Shown here in pieces: positions 10,401 to 19,779 of a DNA stretch of 64,000 nt. The notes under the pieces were generated by a model, which saw only the letters and a list, made by a program, of their open reading frames with translations, did not search any database and was not told the origin of the DNA. Both the position numbers and the translations under genes were made by a program. Source of the DNA: Gambelia wislizenii (Eukaryota > Chordata > Lepidosauria > Squamata > Crotaphytidae); assembly GCA_030847615.1 (NCBI GenBank), contig JAUMIR010000002.1, positions 114,274,309-114,338,308 on the forward strand, read 5' to 3'. Within the stretch, counting starts at the first letter, position 1. Every line of letters begins with the position of its first letter.

Positions 10401-12262
10401 CCCCACCGCGGCCCCAGGATCGCCTCCCCAGCCCTCCCCACCCCGTCAACAGGCCTTCCTGGGGCCTCCGGAGCGTCTCCGGAGGCCCCAGGATCGCCTC
10501 CCCAGCCCTCCCCACCCCGCCCCCAGGCCTTCCTGGGGCCTCCGGAGATGCTCCGGAGGCCCCAGGATCGCCTCCCCAGCCCTCCCCACCCCGCCCCCAG
10601 GCCTTTCTGGGGCCTCCGGAGATGCTCCGGAGGCCCCAGGATCGCCTCCCCAGCCCTCCCCACCGCGTCCCCAGGCCTTCCTGGGGCCTCCGGAGCGTCT
10701 CCGGAGGCCCCAGGATCACCTCCCCAGCCCTCCCCACCGCGTCCCCAGGCCTTTCTGGGGCCTCCGGAGATGCTCCGGAGGCCCCAGGATCGCCTCCCCA
10801 GCCCTCCCCACCGTGTCCCCAGGCCTTCCTGGGGCCTCCGGAGCGTCTCCGGAGGCCCCAGGATCGCCTCCCCAGCCCTCCCCATCGCGTCCCCAGGCCT
10901 TCCTGGGGCCTCCGGAGCGTCTCCGGAGGCCCCAGGATCGCCTCCCCAGCCCTCCCCACCCCGTCCCCAGGCCTTTCTGGGGCCTCCGGAGCGTCTCCGG
11001 AGGCCCCAGGATCGCCTCCCCAGCCCTCCCCACCCCGTCCCCAGGCCTTTCTGGGGCCTCCGGAGCGTCTCCGGAGGCCCCAGGATCGCCTCCCCAGCCC
11101 TCCCCACCCCGTCCCCAAGCCTTCCTGGGGCCTCCGGAGACGCTCCGGAGGCCCCAGGATCGCCTCCCCAGCCCTCCCCACCGCGTCCCCAGGCCTTCCT
11201 GGGGCCTCCGGAGCGTCTCCGGAGGCCCCAGGATCGCCTCCCCAACCCTCCCCACCCCGTCAACAGGCCTTCCTGGGGCCTCCGGAGCATCTCCGGAGGC
11301 CCCAGGATCGCCTCCCCAGCCCTCCCCACCGCGTTCCCAGGCCTTCCTGGGGCCTCCGGAGCGTCTCCGGAGGCCCCAGGATCGCCTCCCCAGCCCTCCC
11401 CACCCCGTCCCCAGGCCTTTCTGGGGCCTCCGGAGATGCTCCGGAGGCCCCAGGATCGCCTCCCCAGCCCTCCCCACCGCGTCCCCAGGCCTTCCTGGGG
11501 CCTCCGGAGCGTCTCCGGAGGCCCCAGGATCGCCTCCCCAGCCCTCCCCACCCCGTCCCCAGGCCTTTCTGGGGCCTCCGGAGATGCTCCGGAGGCCCGA
11601 GGATCGCCTCCCCAGCCCTCCCCACCCCGTCCCCAGGCCTTCCTGGGGCCTCCGGAGCGTCTCCGGAGGCCCCAGGATCGCCTCCCCAGCCCTCCCCACC
11701 GCGTCCCCAGGCCTTCCTGGGGCCTCCGGAGCGTCTCCGGAGGCCCCAGGATCGCCTCCCCAGCCCTCCCCACCCCGTCCCCAGGCCTTTCTGGGGCCTC
11801 CGGAGATGCTCCGGAGGCCCGAGGATCGCCTCCCCAGCCCTCCCCACCCCGTCCCCAGGCCTTCCTGGGGCCTCAGGAGCGTCTCCGGAGGCCCCAGGAT
11901 CGCCTCCCCAGCCTTCCCCACCCCGTCCCCAGGCCTTTCTGGGGCCTCCGGAGATGCTCCGGAGGCCCCAGGATCGCCTCCCCAGCCCTCCCCACCCCGT
12001 CCCCAGGCCTTCCTGGGGCCTCCGGAGCGTCTCCGGAGGCCCCAGGACCTCCTCCCCACCCCTCCCCAGGCCTTCATGGGGCCTCCGGAGCGCCTCCGGG
12101 GGCCCCGTGGACACCTCCCTGGGCCTCCCCGCTCCCTCTATGTCTTTCACGGGGCCTCTGGAGGCCCCGTGTCGCGGTTTTGGGGGGGCCCGGGGGGCCC
12201 TCCCAAAACCGCGAATAACCGAAACCGCGAATGTCAAGTTCGCGAATGTGGACGGACAACTG
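7459..12262. mobile_element. Pogo-like element inserted in CR1, filled by a 74-bp array
   Basis: Its ends are imperfect inverted repeats: CAGTCGTCCCTTCACATTCG at the left, and a right end that reads CAGTTGTCCGTCCACATTCG on the minus strand. TA is duplicated at 7457-7458 and 12263-12264, shown directly by comparison with the uninterrupted CR1 at 45.15 kb. Subterminal CGAATGTGAA and CCGCGAATA blocks form further short stems at each side. The 4,804-bp length is far above the 220-260 bp of other Tigger-like MITEs here, because the interior is a minisatellite. No transposase is present. Confidence 0.88.
7556..12180 (+). repeat. 74-bp GC-rich minisatellite, about 59 units
   Basis: Counting from CCTTCCTGGG at 7681 to the last regular one at 12008 gives 36 x 74 bp, one 109-bp step (74 + 35) at 10345-10454, then 21 x 74 bp. 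That is 59 regular units with one 35-bp partial, plus degenerate units at both edges. Each unit holds GGGGCCTCCGGAG-NNN-CTCCGGAGGCCCC, a perfect 13-bp stem with a 3-base loop. It also holds CCCCAGCCCTCCCCACCCCG and further C-tracts, a G-quadruplex motif on the minus strand. Unit variants differ in the loop (CGT, ACG, ATG, CAT) and in CCTTCC versus CCTTTC. No stop codon occurs in any frame of the consensus on either strand. Confidence 0.97.
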
Positions 12263-12830
12263 TAGTGTCTAAATCAAGGGAAGTAATAGTGCCACTCTAT
12301 TCTGCCTTGGTCAGGCCTCACCTAGAATACTGTGTCCAGTTCTGGGCACCACAATTCAAAAAGGATATTGACAAATTGGAGCTAGTCCAGAGGAGGGCAA
12401 CTAAAATGATGAAAGGTCTGAAAACCATGCCTTATGAGGAGAGACTTAGGGAGCTGGGTATGTTTAGCCTGGAAAAAAGATGGTTAAGAGGCGACATGAT
12501 AGCCCTGTTTAAGTATTTGAAGGGGTGTCACGTTGAGGATGGAGCAGACTTGTTTTCTGCTGCTCCAGAGACTGGAACCCAGAACAATGGATGCAGGCTC
12601 CAGGAACAGAGATTCCACCTCAACATTAAGAGGAACTTTTTGACAGTAAGACCTGTTCGGCAGTGGAACACACTCCCTCGGAGCGTGGTGGGGTGTCCTT
12701 CCTTGGAGGTCTTTAAACAGAGGCTGGATGGCCATCTGTCAGGGATGCTTTGATCGTGATTTCCTGTGTGGCATGGGGTTGGACTGGATGGCCCTCGCGG
12801 TCTCTTCCAACTCTACAATTCTATGATTCT

Positions 12831-13304
12831 AATTCAAATGTCAAAGCCCAGTCTGGTGAGCTGCACTGGTTCCTGTCAGTTCCAAAAAAGCCTGTAGGTT
12901 AGTATTGCAAGTACTATCACTAGTACAACTACATCTTCCCTGGAATCTTTTTTTAAGAGATGGAAATGTTGTGACCAAAGATATTACTATACATGTGGAC
13001 ACCACCACATGGTCAATATAGAAATCAAATAGAATATATAATTGGAAGCAGAAAATTGGAAGCAGAAGATGGAGAAATTCCATTCTCTCTGCAAAAACAA
13101 GACCATGAGCAGATTGTGGCACAGTCCATGGACTGCTTATGTCAAAAATTAGTGTAAAGCTTCAAAAGTACACAGTCTATCATTGTGCCAAAATACAGTA
13201 CAACCTGAAGAACATCCTGTTGAATTCAAAGACCATATAAAGAACAGATTTGCATTACTAAGGATAAATGACAAAGAACCAGAAGAACTCTGGACTGAAA
13301 CCAG
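12831..13304. other. Unassigned spacer
   Basis: AT-rich non-coding stretch between CR1 and the next LINE fragment. It ends in a short TC run (about 13313-13326) abutting that fragment. No feature recognised. Confidence 0.4.
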
Positions 13305-13309
13305 GGACA

Positions 13310-13673
13310 TGATCACTCTCTCTCTCTGGCTTTTCTTCGCAAACGAAGATTCAGGAAGGACTCATCCCACGCTTTCTGCAAGCGTGCTGATGACTAAAAA
13401 GGCCAATCCGAGATAAACAAGTCCGGTCTTGGCATCTGAGGAGATGATGCTTCCCAGGTAGGTGAACTGCTGAACGGACTTGAGCACAGATTTGCCAACG
13501 GCAATGTGGGGATGGTGGTGTTCGTCCTGTGGTGCAGGCTGGTAAAGAACTTCTGTTTTCTTCAGGTTGACTTCTAGCCCAAACAGCTCTGCAGCTGTTG
13601 GAAAGCAGGACGTTAGGCGCTGCAGAGCTGCTTCTGTGTGGGCAACAAGGGCAGCATTATCGGTTAAGAGCAG
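13310..13673 (-). mobile_element. LINE fragment with internal deletion (family of 28497-32487)
   Basis: On the minus strand this begins at the reverse-transcriptase active site (LLLLTDNAALVAHTE, where the intact copy has LLFADDAALVAHTE) and runs to SIISSDAK. It then jumps directly to the zinc-finger coding end (CCGGACTTGTTTATC...) and the 3' hairpin TCTTCGTTTGCGAAGA. Against the intact copy, about 646 bp (roughly 31732-32377) are missing, and the downstream part is out of frame. The catalytic aspartate pair is also altered (ADD to TDN). Confidence 0.88.
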
Positions 13674-13679
13674 CAAGAG

Positions 13680-14221
13680 ATGAATGCAAAAAGACACTGT
13701 TTCTTTTCTTTTAAAAAAGTTATTGTTAACTTCATACAAACAAGTCAAATAAACAACAACAAATATAACATTTAAAAATTGATTCTAAAAATGGAAGAAG
13801 TCTGATATAGTCCTTGCATAAAATTCTACTAGATGAGATTGTTCTCAATAGTCTGTAGTAAGACATCTTGCCAGAGGCTCAAGGTGTGGGCTGGTGGTAT
13901 TGGTTGTGTAGAGTTGCTGTTAAAGACACTGGTTGTAGGCAAAAAGTAAGAAAAGCCTCATTTCATGACTGATGAAACCCTTCAAGCACTTAAGGACAGA
14001 TGAGAAGCAAAAGTAAAAAGTGACAGAAATGGGGTCAGAGTCCTGAATGCAACAATCCAACAAATTGTGCATAGGGACAAAAAGAACTGTTATAATAATC
14101 AATGCAAAGAAATAGAATAAGATTACAAAAAATATAGAACAAGTGACATCTTCAACAGGATCTAAGAAATTAAAGGAAAATCCAAATTTGGGGCTCAGGT
14201 AGATGGCAGAAAATAGTGCAT
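13680..14221. other. AT-rich unassigned stretch
   Basis: A/T-rich sequence with several poly-A and ATTT runs. It may be retroelement 3' UTR debris, but I could not match it to an element in the window. Confidence 0.35.
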
Positions 14222-14437
14222 TAACTGACCAATGCAGCAGCATTCATTTGTCTCCACAATGCATTTGCAAGATTGCTGGCATGGGAAGCTATCCATGTTT
14301 GAAGTTCACATGGAATATGCCTACGAATAAAGATGGTGGCCACAAATGAATTACTCCCATTATTATTCTCCAAAAGCTCCTGCTGTTCCCCCCTCCTTGT
14401 TAAATCAGAGATGCAGAAGAACAATCTTCCACTTATT

Positions 14438-14472
<35 letters not shown>

Positions 14473-14740
14473 TTGCTTTTGAAATTCAACAATGGCAGCT
14501 CTGGCCACTTTGTCACTGGAAAGCCCACCCCCATGCATGTCTGACCAATCATGTTTTGACTTCCAGAATGTGCCCCAATTCAAATTGGTCATTTAATCAG
14601 GCTGAAATGCACATTTCTGCATATCTTTAACAAATCTTCACAAGAAACAGTGAAGGCTCTTTTTACTCAGTACTTGGACTTTTTGGCCCCCTCCTTTTGA
14701 ATATGGCGAATCCCCATGGGAGTTCATCTAGACAAAAGGT
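14222..14740. mobile_element. Second copy of the 3327-3985 MITE family, inverted
   Basis: The reverse complement aligns by eye with 3327-3985 over several blocks: GGGGGCCAAAAAGTCC, GTGGCCAGAGCTGCCATT, GGAGAATAATAATGGGAGTA and GAACTTCAAACATGG. The right end (CATCTAGAC near 14730) corresponds to the TCTAGACA terminus of the other copy. It is interrupted by a (TTTA)n run at 14437-14476. Confidence 0.6.
14437..14476 (+). repeat. (TTTA)n microsatellite
   Basis: About ten uninterrupted TTTA units inside the MITE copy. It could be simple expansion or the tail of a lost retroposon insertion. Confidence 0.9.
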
Positions 14741-14859
14741 ATTCCCCTTGCATTCCATGAGGATTTTTTTTCATCATTTATACAACGTCCAAGAATAGTG
14801 ATGCGAGAACATATGTGATCAGGACAAAACATTTTAAAAAATCAATGGAAACAATATAA

Positions 14860-16380
14860 TGAGGAGCTATATAAAAGAAAAAAATGATGACAGGCTCCTT
14901 CAAGAAAGAACCATTTGAAGATGAACCCACAATGTTAGAAAGCGAAGTGGAAAAGGCTCTCAAAGCACTTGGGAGAAAAAATCACTAAGAATAGATAGGA
15001 TACCAGTAGACCTGTTTCAAGCTTATAGAGATAGATTCCATTCAAATTCTAACAAAAAGCTGCCAACAGAACAATGGCCCACATATTGGAAATGCTCAAT
15101 ATACATTCCAGCCCCCAAGAAAGAGGACACCAGGGATCATAGTAACCACAAGACTATTGCACTATTCTCCCATGCAAATAAAGATTTTACAAGAAAGATT
15201 TTTGCCACACCTGAAGCAAGAAGCCCAAGCTGGGTTCAGAAAAGGGAAAGGTACTAAGGATCATATTGCAAACATATGTTGGATAATGGAATCTACCAAA
15301 GAATGTTAGAAGAAAACCAACCTGTGCTCTGTAACCTTTTTTTAGGTCATGAGAAATTATGGTTTGTTCTAAAAGAAATGAGGCTGCCACACATTGGTTT
15401 GTCCTGATGTGTAATCTCTACAAGAGGTCACTGTCAGGACATAATATGAAGAAACAGAATGGTTTCTCAATAGCAAGGGGATCAGACAATGCTGCATTTT
15501 ATCACCCTATCAGTTTAATTTATATGAAGAACATATCATATGGAAGGTAGGATTAGACTCAGAGGAAGCAAGTTTGAAAACTGGGGGAAGATGCATCAAC
15601 AATTTAAGATATGCAGATGACACCATAACTACTAGCTGAAAATAGCAAAGACTTGGAACAACTCCTGATGAAAGTTAGGTAAAAAGTGCAAAAGCAAGTT
15701 TACAGTTGAATATTAAAAAGATAAAATAATGACCAAGCATTATTTATATAACTATCAGGTGAGTATCAAAGAGACTGAAACAATTAAAGCTGTCCTATAC
15801 TTTGGCTCAGTCAAATGGAGAGTGCCATCAAGAAATTAGAAGACAACTAAGACTTGGAAAGGCAGCCAATGAAAGAACTAGATAAAGTCCTCAAATGTAA
15901 AGATGTATCCTTAAATACCAAAGTCAGATTCATCTAGGCCATGGCATTTCCCATCTCTATGTATGGATGTGAAAGCTGGACTGTGAAGAAAACTTAACAG
16001 GAAGAAAGTCAATTCATTTGAAATGTGGAACTAGGGAAGAGGTCTGTGGATACCGTGGACTGCTAGAAAGGGAAATGAGTAGATGTTATAGCACATCAGG
16101 CCTGAAGTCTCATTAGAAGCAAAGAGGCTATGTGCTTTGGACATATCATGAGATCATGTGACTCCCTGGAAAAGACAATAGTGCTTGGTAGAGTGGGAGG
16201 CAGTAGGAAAAGATCAAAATCATACTACAGGTGGATTGATTTTCAGAAAGGAAGCCATGTCTGCCCTGAATTTGCAAGCCTTCATCAGGGCAGTTGATGA
16301 CGGGTGAGGGGGGGTCTTGGAGGTCTCTCATTCATAGGGTTGCCATAAGTCAAAGTTGATTATTGGCAAATAACAACAAC
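14860..16380 (+). pseudogene. Decayed Bov-B (RTE-clade) LINE, reverse-transcriptase part and 3' end
   Basis: Short stretches in changing frames read as Bov-B reverse transcriptase: SEVEKALKALGR, then QAGFRKGKGTKDHIANICWIM near 15230, then INNLRYADDT (YADD catalytic motif near 15610). A GCESWTVKK-like segment lies near 15975. Several stops and frame changes destroy the frame. The 3' end is GGGTTGCCATAAGTC... followed by AACAACAACAA (16338-16380), the typical Bov-B tail that SINEs in this window also carry. It is 5' truncated. Confidence 0.85.
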
Positions 16381-16719
16381 AAGGGACAGAGAGGTTTTAT
16401 GATGCAATGGTATCAATGTTAATGAAAGTACTTATGCTGTCACCAGAGAGAGGTATGAAATTCAGATACCTAACTCTGTCTGCTGAAAGACCCATAAGCA
16501 GAATGCATAGGATGAAACCTATCCTGAGAGTGACTGTTCCAGTAGCACCCAGCACTGCTCTGTGATCCAGGTGATGGGAAGATGGGGATTCCTAGCTCAT
16601 GTGTATTCCTCACACCAGACCAGACTCTCCTTCTTGTTGTCTAGCCAAGCTCTCTTATTAAAGATGCAGGAAAGTTCAGGCTGCCTGCCTGGGTGGAAAA
16701 GGAGTCAGGCACAGCGGCT

Positions 16720-16930
16720 CCATCCATCAGGGCTCTCGCTTTCTGCCAAGCGCATTAGGGGATAATTAAGTAAAAATAGGCCTTCCGACCAGTGTAGCTC
16801 ATTAAGGGCTAATTAAGTTAATTAGTGCCAGGTGTGGATTGCAGCTCTCGCTTTCACTTGGCTGTTGTTTGCTGTAATTGCATTTTCTCAGAAGCTTCCT
16901 CCCTTCGGCTGGAATGCTGCCAAAGGGAAA
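16720..16930. promoter_or_regulatory. Candidate conserved non-coding element
   Basis: Non-repetitive stretch with several homeodomain-type cores (GATAATTAAG, GCTAATTAAG, TTAATTAG) within 100 bases and a TTTGCTGTAATTGCATTT segment. It lacks the decay and repeat ends seen all around it. This texture is typical of developmental enhancers. The call is inference only, with no alignment. Confidence 0.3.
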
Positions 16931-17298
16931 GGTATTCATTCAGCGCCTCACAGTGTTGATGCAACAGTGACTAGCTAATGGCCACCTAATGATGGCCACA
17001 TGGGAAATGGGACATGTAACCCTTTCCTTTTACATGATCCACCAGCCACACACAGACTGGGGGCCTCAGCCAAAGCCTTGAATCTGATCCAAGTTTCATC
17101 TGACTCATGCATCTCATATTCACAGAGCTCAAGCTTTTACGAACAAGTTCCTGGTGGGGACTAGTGAGGCTGTGTGGGGCAGGCAGTCACCAGACCTCCC
17201 TCCAGTGACTACTGTGCCTTGAACCAGTTGTTTCATTGCCATACGATTTAGGTTCCTTGAAACACACAAGAGCAAATGGTGTCAAACAAATAAGCAAA

Positions 17299-17325
17299 TG
17301 GGTTCTGTGTGTGTGTGTGTGTGTA
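17299..17325 (+). repeat. (GT)n microsatellite
   Basis: GT run directly before the 5S-type SINE tail. It may be the expanded simple tail of that SINE, which lies on the minus strand. Confidence 0.85.
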
Positions 17326-17522
17326 TGTATGTCTTCAAGTCACCTCATGATGACCCCATGAATTTAACAGGATTTTCTTAGGCATGAATATTAAGTGGTC
17401 ATTTTGTCAGTTCCTTCCTCCGAAATATAGCCTATAGAACCTGATATTCTTTGGTGATCTCCCATCCAAGTACTAACCAGAGCTGACCCTGCTTAGCTTC
17501 CAAGATCAAATGGGATCTACTC
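17326..17522 (-). mobile_element. 5S-rRNA-derived SINE, copy 2
   Basis: The minus strand shows 5S-like GGAAGCTAAGCAGGGTCAGC, then GGTTAGTACTTGGATGGGAG (17452-17510), a closer match to 5S rRNA than the copy at 4.1 kb. The same body (AGAAAATCCTG, TCATGGGGTCATCA) and a Bov-B-like 3' end follow. An (AT)n run at 17527-17560 flanks it. Confidence 0.8.

Positions 17523-17526
<4 letters not shown>

Positions 17527-17560
<34 letters not shown>
17527..17560 (+). repeat. (AT)n microsatellite
   Basis: About 17 AT dinucleotides immediately upstream of the SINE's 5S head (minus-strand orientation). Confidence 0.95.
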
Positions 17561-17561
<1 letters not shown>

Positions 17562-17960
17562 GCTATTATGAAAACACTAGGAAAGAAAAAAATAGATGAG
17601 AAAGGCTATGGTTGTCTGCATGCAGTGGCGGTTGTGATTTACACATTAGTGGGGTAGTGAAATCAATTCTTGGTTGGTTCTCCCAGGGTTTCTGGGTGAA
17701 CGCTTGAATTCAGCACCTTGTATAGACATTTTAAAGTTTGGACTAAAACCCAAGCTGGACTCACTGCTCCAGTGACATGGGAGCTACCAGTTATCACTGT
17801 CTGGATAAGAACTCCTTTCTTGCTTTACCACAATTGATCTGTACCACATATGTTACTGCTCTGCATCCACTTTCACTCTGAAATGGCTGTAGAGCACAGT
17901 CAGAACTACTAGTGCTCCAGGTTTCACTCTGTCTGCAACTGCCAAACATGTATAGATCTA

Positions 17961-18452
17961 CAGATGACCTTCTGTATCCATGGATTTGGCATCCACAGAT
18001 TCCACCAACCATGGCTTGAAAATATTTTTTAAAAATTCAAAGACGTAAACCCTGATTTTGTCATTTTATATAAGGGACACCATTTTACTATGACATTGTA
18101 TATCTAGCCTCATATCAGGAGGCATGGAGATGCACTATCCACAACACTGCAGCCTTATTTGAGAACTCATGCCAAACAAGTCTTGAAGAGAAACGACAAT
18201 GCAGAAAGAACCACAACCCAGAAACATCAACCAAGGAGACCTTCTGCTGTGCTTTCTGCAACCAGACTTGTTTATCTCGGATTGGCCTTTTTAGTCATCA
18301 GCGTGCTTGCAGAAAGCACAGGATGAGTCCTTCCTGAATCTTCGTTTGCGAAGAAAAGCCAGAGAGTATACAATGGGACTTGAGCATCCATGGATTTTGG
18401 TATCTACGGGGGGCTCTGGAACCAAACCCCAGCAGATACCAAGGGCCCACTG
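17961..18452. mobile_element. Tigger/pogo-like MITE split by a LINE insertion
   Basis: The left end CAGATGACCTTCTGTATCC follows TA (17959-17960). The right end GGGCCCACTG is followed by TA (18453-18454). Inner blocks (CCATGGATTTGGCATCC, AAGGGACACCATTTTACTA, CATCCATGGATTTTGG) are those of the family. The middle is occupied by the LINE fragment at 18106-18367. Confidence 0.85.
18106..18367 (+). mobile_element. 5'-truncated LINE copy (family of 28497-32487)
   Basis: Matches the last 260 bp of the intact LINE: the CAGAAAGAACCACAACCCAG region, the CCHC finger codons (TTCTGCAACCAGACTTGTTT), the stop, and the 3' hairpin TCTTCGTTTGCGAAGA followed by AAAAGCCAGAGAG. The flanks suggest a short duplication around GTATA, though the exact boundary is uncertain. 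It sits inside a Tigger-like MITE, so it is younger than that MITE. Confidence 0.88.
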
Positions 18453-18592
18453 TACTGCTAATAGATGTCTAACACAGAGAATTTTCACAGATGATACTTT
18501 TCCAATATCATATGAGGCAAAGTTTCTCCAATGAAGATTCAGTACGTCAGATTGCTGTTCAGAGCAGAAAAACAGAATAAAGATAACTATCT

Positions 18593-19085
18593 CTGGAAGT
18601 GTCCAGAGAAGGGTGACCAAAATGATCAAAGGTCTGGAAACCAAGCCTTATGAGGAATGACTAAAGGAGCTGGGTTTGTTTAGCTTAGGGAAGAGAAGAA
18701 TAGAATAGAACAGAACAGAATAGAAAAGGGAAGAGAAGACTGACAGGTGACATGATAGCTGTCTTTAAATATCTGAAGGGATGTCACGTAGAAGATGGAG
18801 CAAGCTTGTTTTCTGCTGCTCCAGAGACTAGGATACGAACCAATGGTTTCAAATTACAAGAAAACAGATTCTACCTAAACATTGGGAAGAACTTATTTAT
18901 TGTAAAGGCTGTTTGGCAGTGAAATAAATTGCTTCAAAAGGTACTGGACTCTTCATCTTTGAAGGTCTTTAAACAGAGGTTGGATGGGCATCTTTCAGGT
19001 GTGTTTTAGTTGTGTATTCCTGCATGGCAGGAGGTTGGACTAGATGACTCTTGGGGTTCCTTCCAACTGTAAGATTCTATGATTT
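18593..19085 (+). mobile_element. CR1 LINE 3' end
   Basis: Decayed C-terminal coding sequence (GGTCTGGAAACCAAGCC, GCTGCTCCAGAGACTAGG, CTTTAAACAGAGGTTGG) with stops, then GGAGGTTGGACTAGATGACT and an ATTCTATGATTT terminus. It contains a small GAATAGAACA expansion near 18700. Confidence 0.88.
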
Positions 19086-19099
19086 GAACTATATGCAAG

Positions 19100-19534
19100 T
19101 AAAGTTGGTAGCTCTACTCAGAACTCAGCAATACATTATCTGGCTCATAAGCAAGGAACAGAGCAAAAGAGAGAGATCTTAAATTTTACTACCCACACCA
19201 ACTCATTCTTTTCCAAAGTATTTCCTCATGAGTCAGGGGAGATCAGCTGCTGCCAGAGGAAGTGAAGTGATGGCTCTTTAAAATAAAAAAAAAAAACTGC
19301 TGAGGAAGATAAGTTGATTTAGTGCAGCTGCCTACACTTTCTTTCCTAGTACAGAGCAAGCCAGCAGTAGGCTAGCTAGGCTGGTGTGAGTAAATAGAAG
19401 ACTGTGACCTTAATGTGTGACAGCAATGGGGGAGTAGGTAGACATCCTACTAGCATAGCTATGATGGCAAACAGATGGGCCCAGGATGCCCATAAACATA
19501 GGGGGGATATAGGAGGTGAGCTGTGTGTTCTTAT
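19100..19534. other. Unassigned spacer
   Basis: No element recognised between the CR1 end and the L1 3' end. A 13-base A run lies near 19285. Confidence 0.4.
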
Positions 19535-19779
19535 TATTTATTTTTTTAACACTAACACTAATTCACAAAGAAAGTAATATACATTCAGAAAGTAAAGAAA
19601 CAAAAAAGAAAAGAAGAAGAAAGAAAAAAGAACAACAAAAAAAAGTCAAAGCATTTAACTAAAACACAGTAGGGCTCTGACCTCCCAATCCTAATTGTAA
19701 TGAAAAGGACAATAAAAAGAGAAAAACATATATTATTCTACTGTTAAAGATCCAATTAAATAGACTTACTAATCACCAT

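Larger units (their letters stand above)
7204..12753 (+). pseudogene. Chimeric 1,849-codon frame (CR1 + minisatellite + CR1), not a gene
   Basis: One frame stays open from a TTG codon at 7204 (no upstream ATG in frame; a TAG lies at 7177). It reads CR1 reverse-transcriptase sequence, then about 1,600 codons of Pro/Gly/Ser/Arg-rich repeat with a 74-residue super-period (three 74-bp units), then the CR1 C-terminus to the stop at 12753. It is open because the repeat has no stops in any frame and because the whole insertion including the TA duplication is 4,806 bp, divisible by three. Similar long frames exist in the other five frames. I do not think it is a host protein. Confidence 0.85.
7085..12830 (+). 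mobile_element. CR1 LINE 3' region, interrupted at 7459-12262
   Basis: The left half (7085-7458) encodes the end of a CR1 reverse transcriptase, including the catalytic FADD motif (codons at about 7132-7146). The right half (12263-12753) encodes the conserved CR1 C-terminus ([14 protein letters not shown]..., ...[11 protein letters not shown]..., ending SGML). The 3' UTR carries GGACTGGATGGCC and ends ATTCTATGATTCT, the octamer-type CR1 terminus. The empty site is visible in the CR1 copy at 44583-45278, where the two halves are contiguous. It is 5' truncated, with a one-base frame change near 7200 between FADD and the downstream frame. Confidence 0.92.

Noticed and set aside
7369..11181. A 1,270-codon minus-strand gene over the same array
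   Set aside because: Shadow of the minisatellite; its ends run into antisense CR1 and MITE sequence.
7681..12081. CRISPR array (regular repeats)
   Set aside because: Units are contiguous 74-mers with no unique spacers, in a vertebrate genome.
7204..12753. A giant Pro/Gly-rich host protein gene
   Set aside because: The frame is CR1 coding sequence plus a stop-free tandem repeat, with equally long frames on both strands and no ATG at the start.
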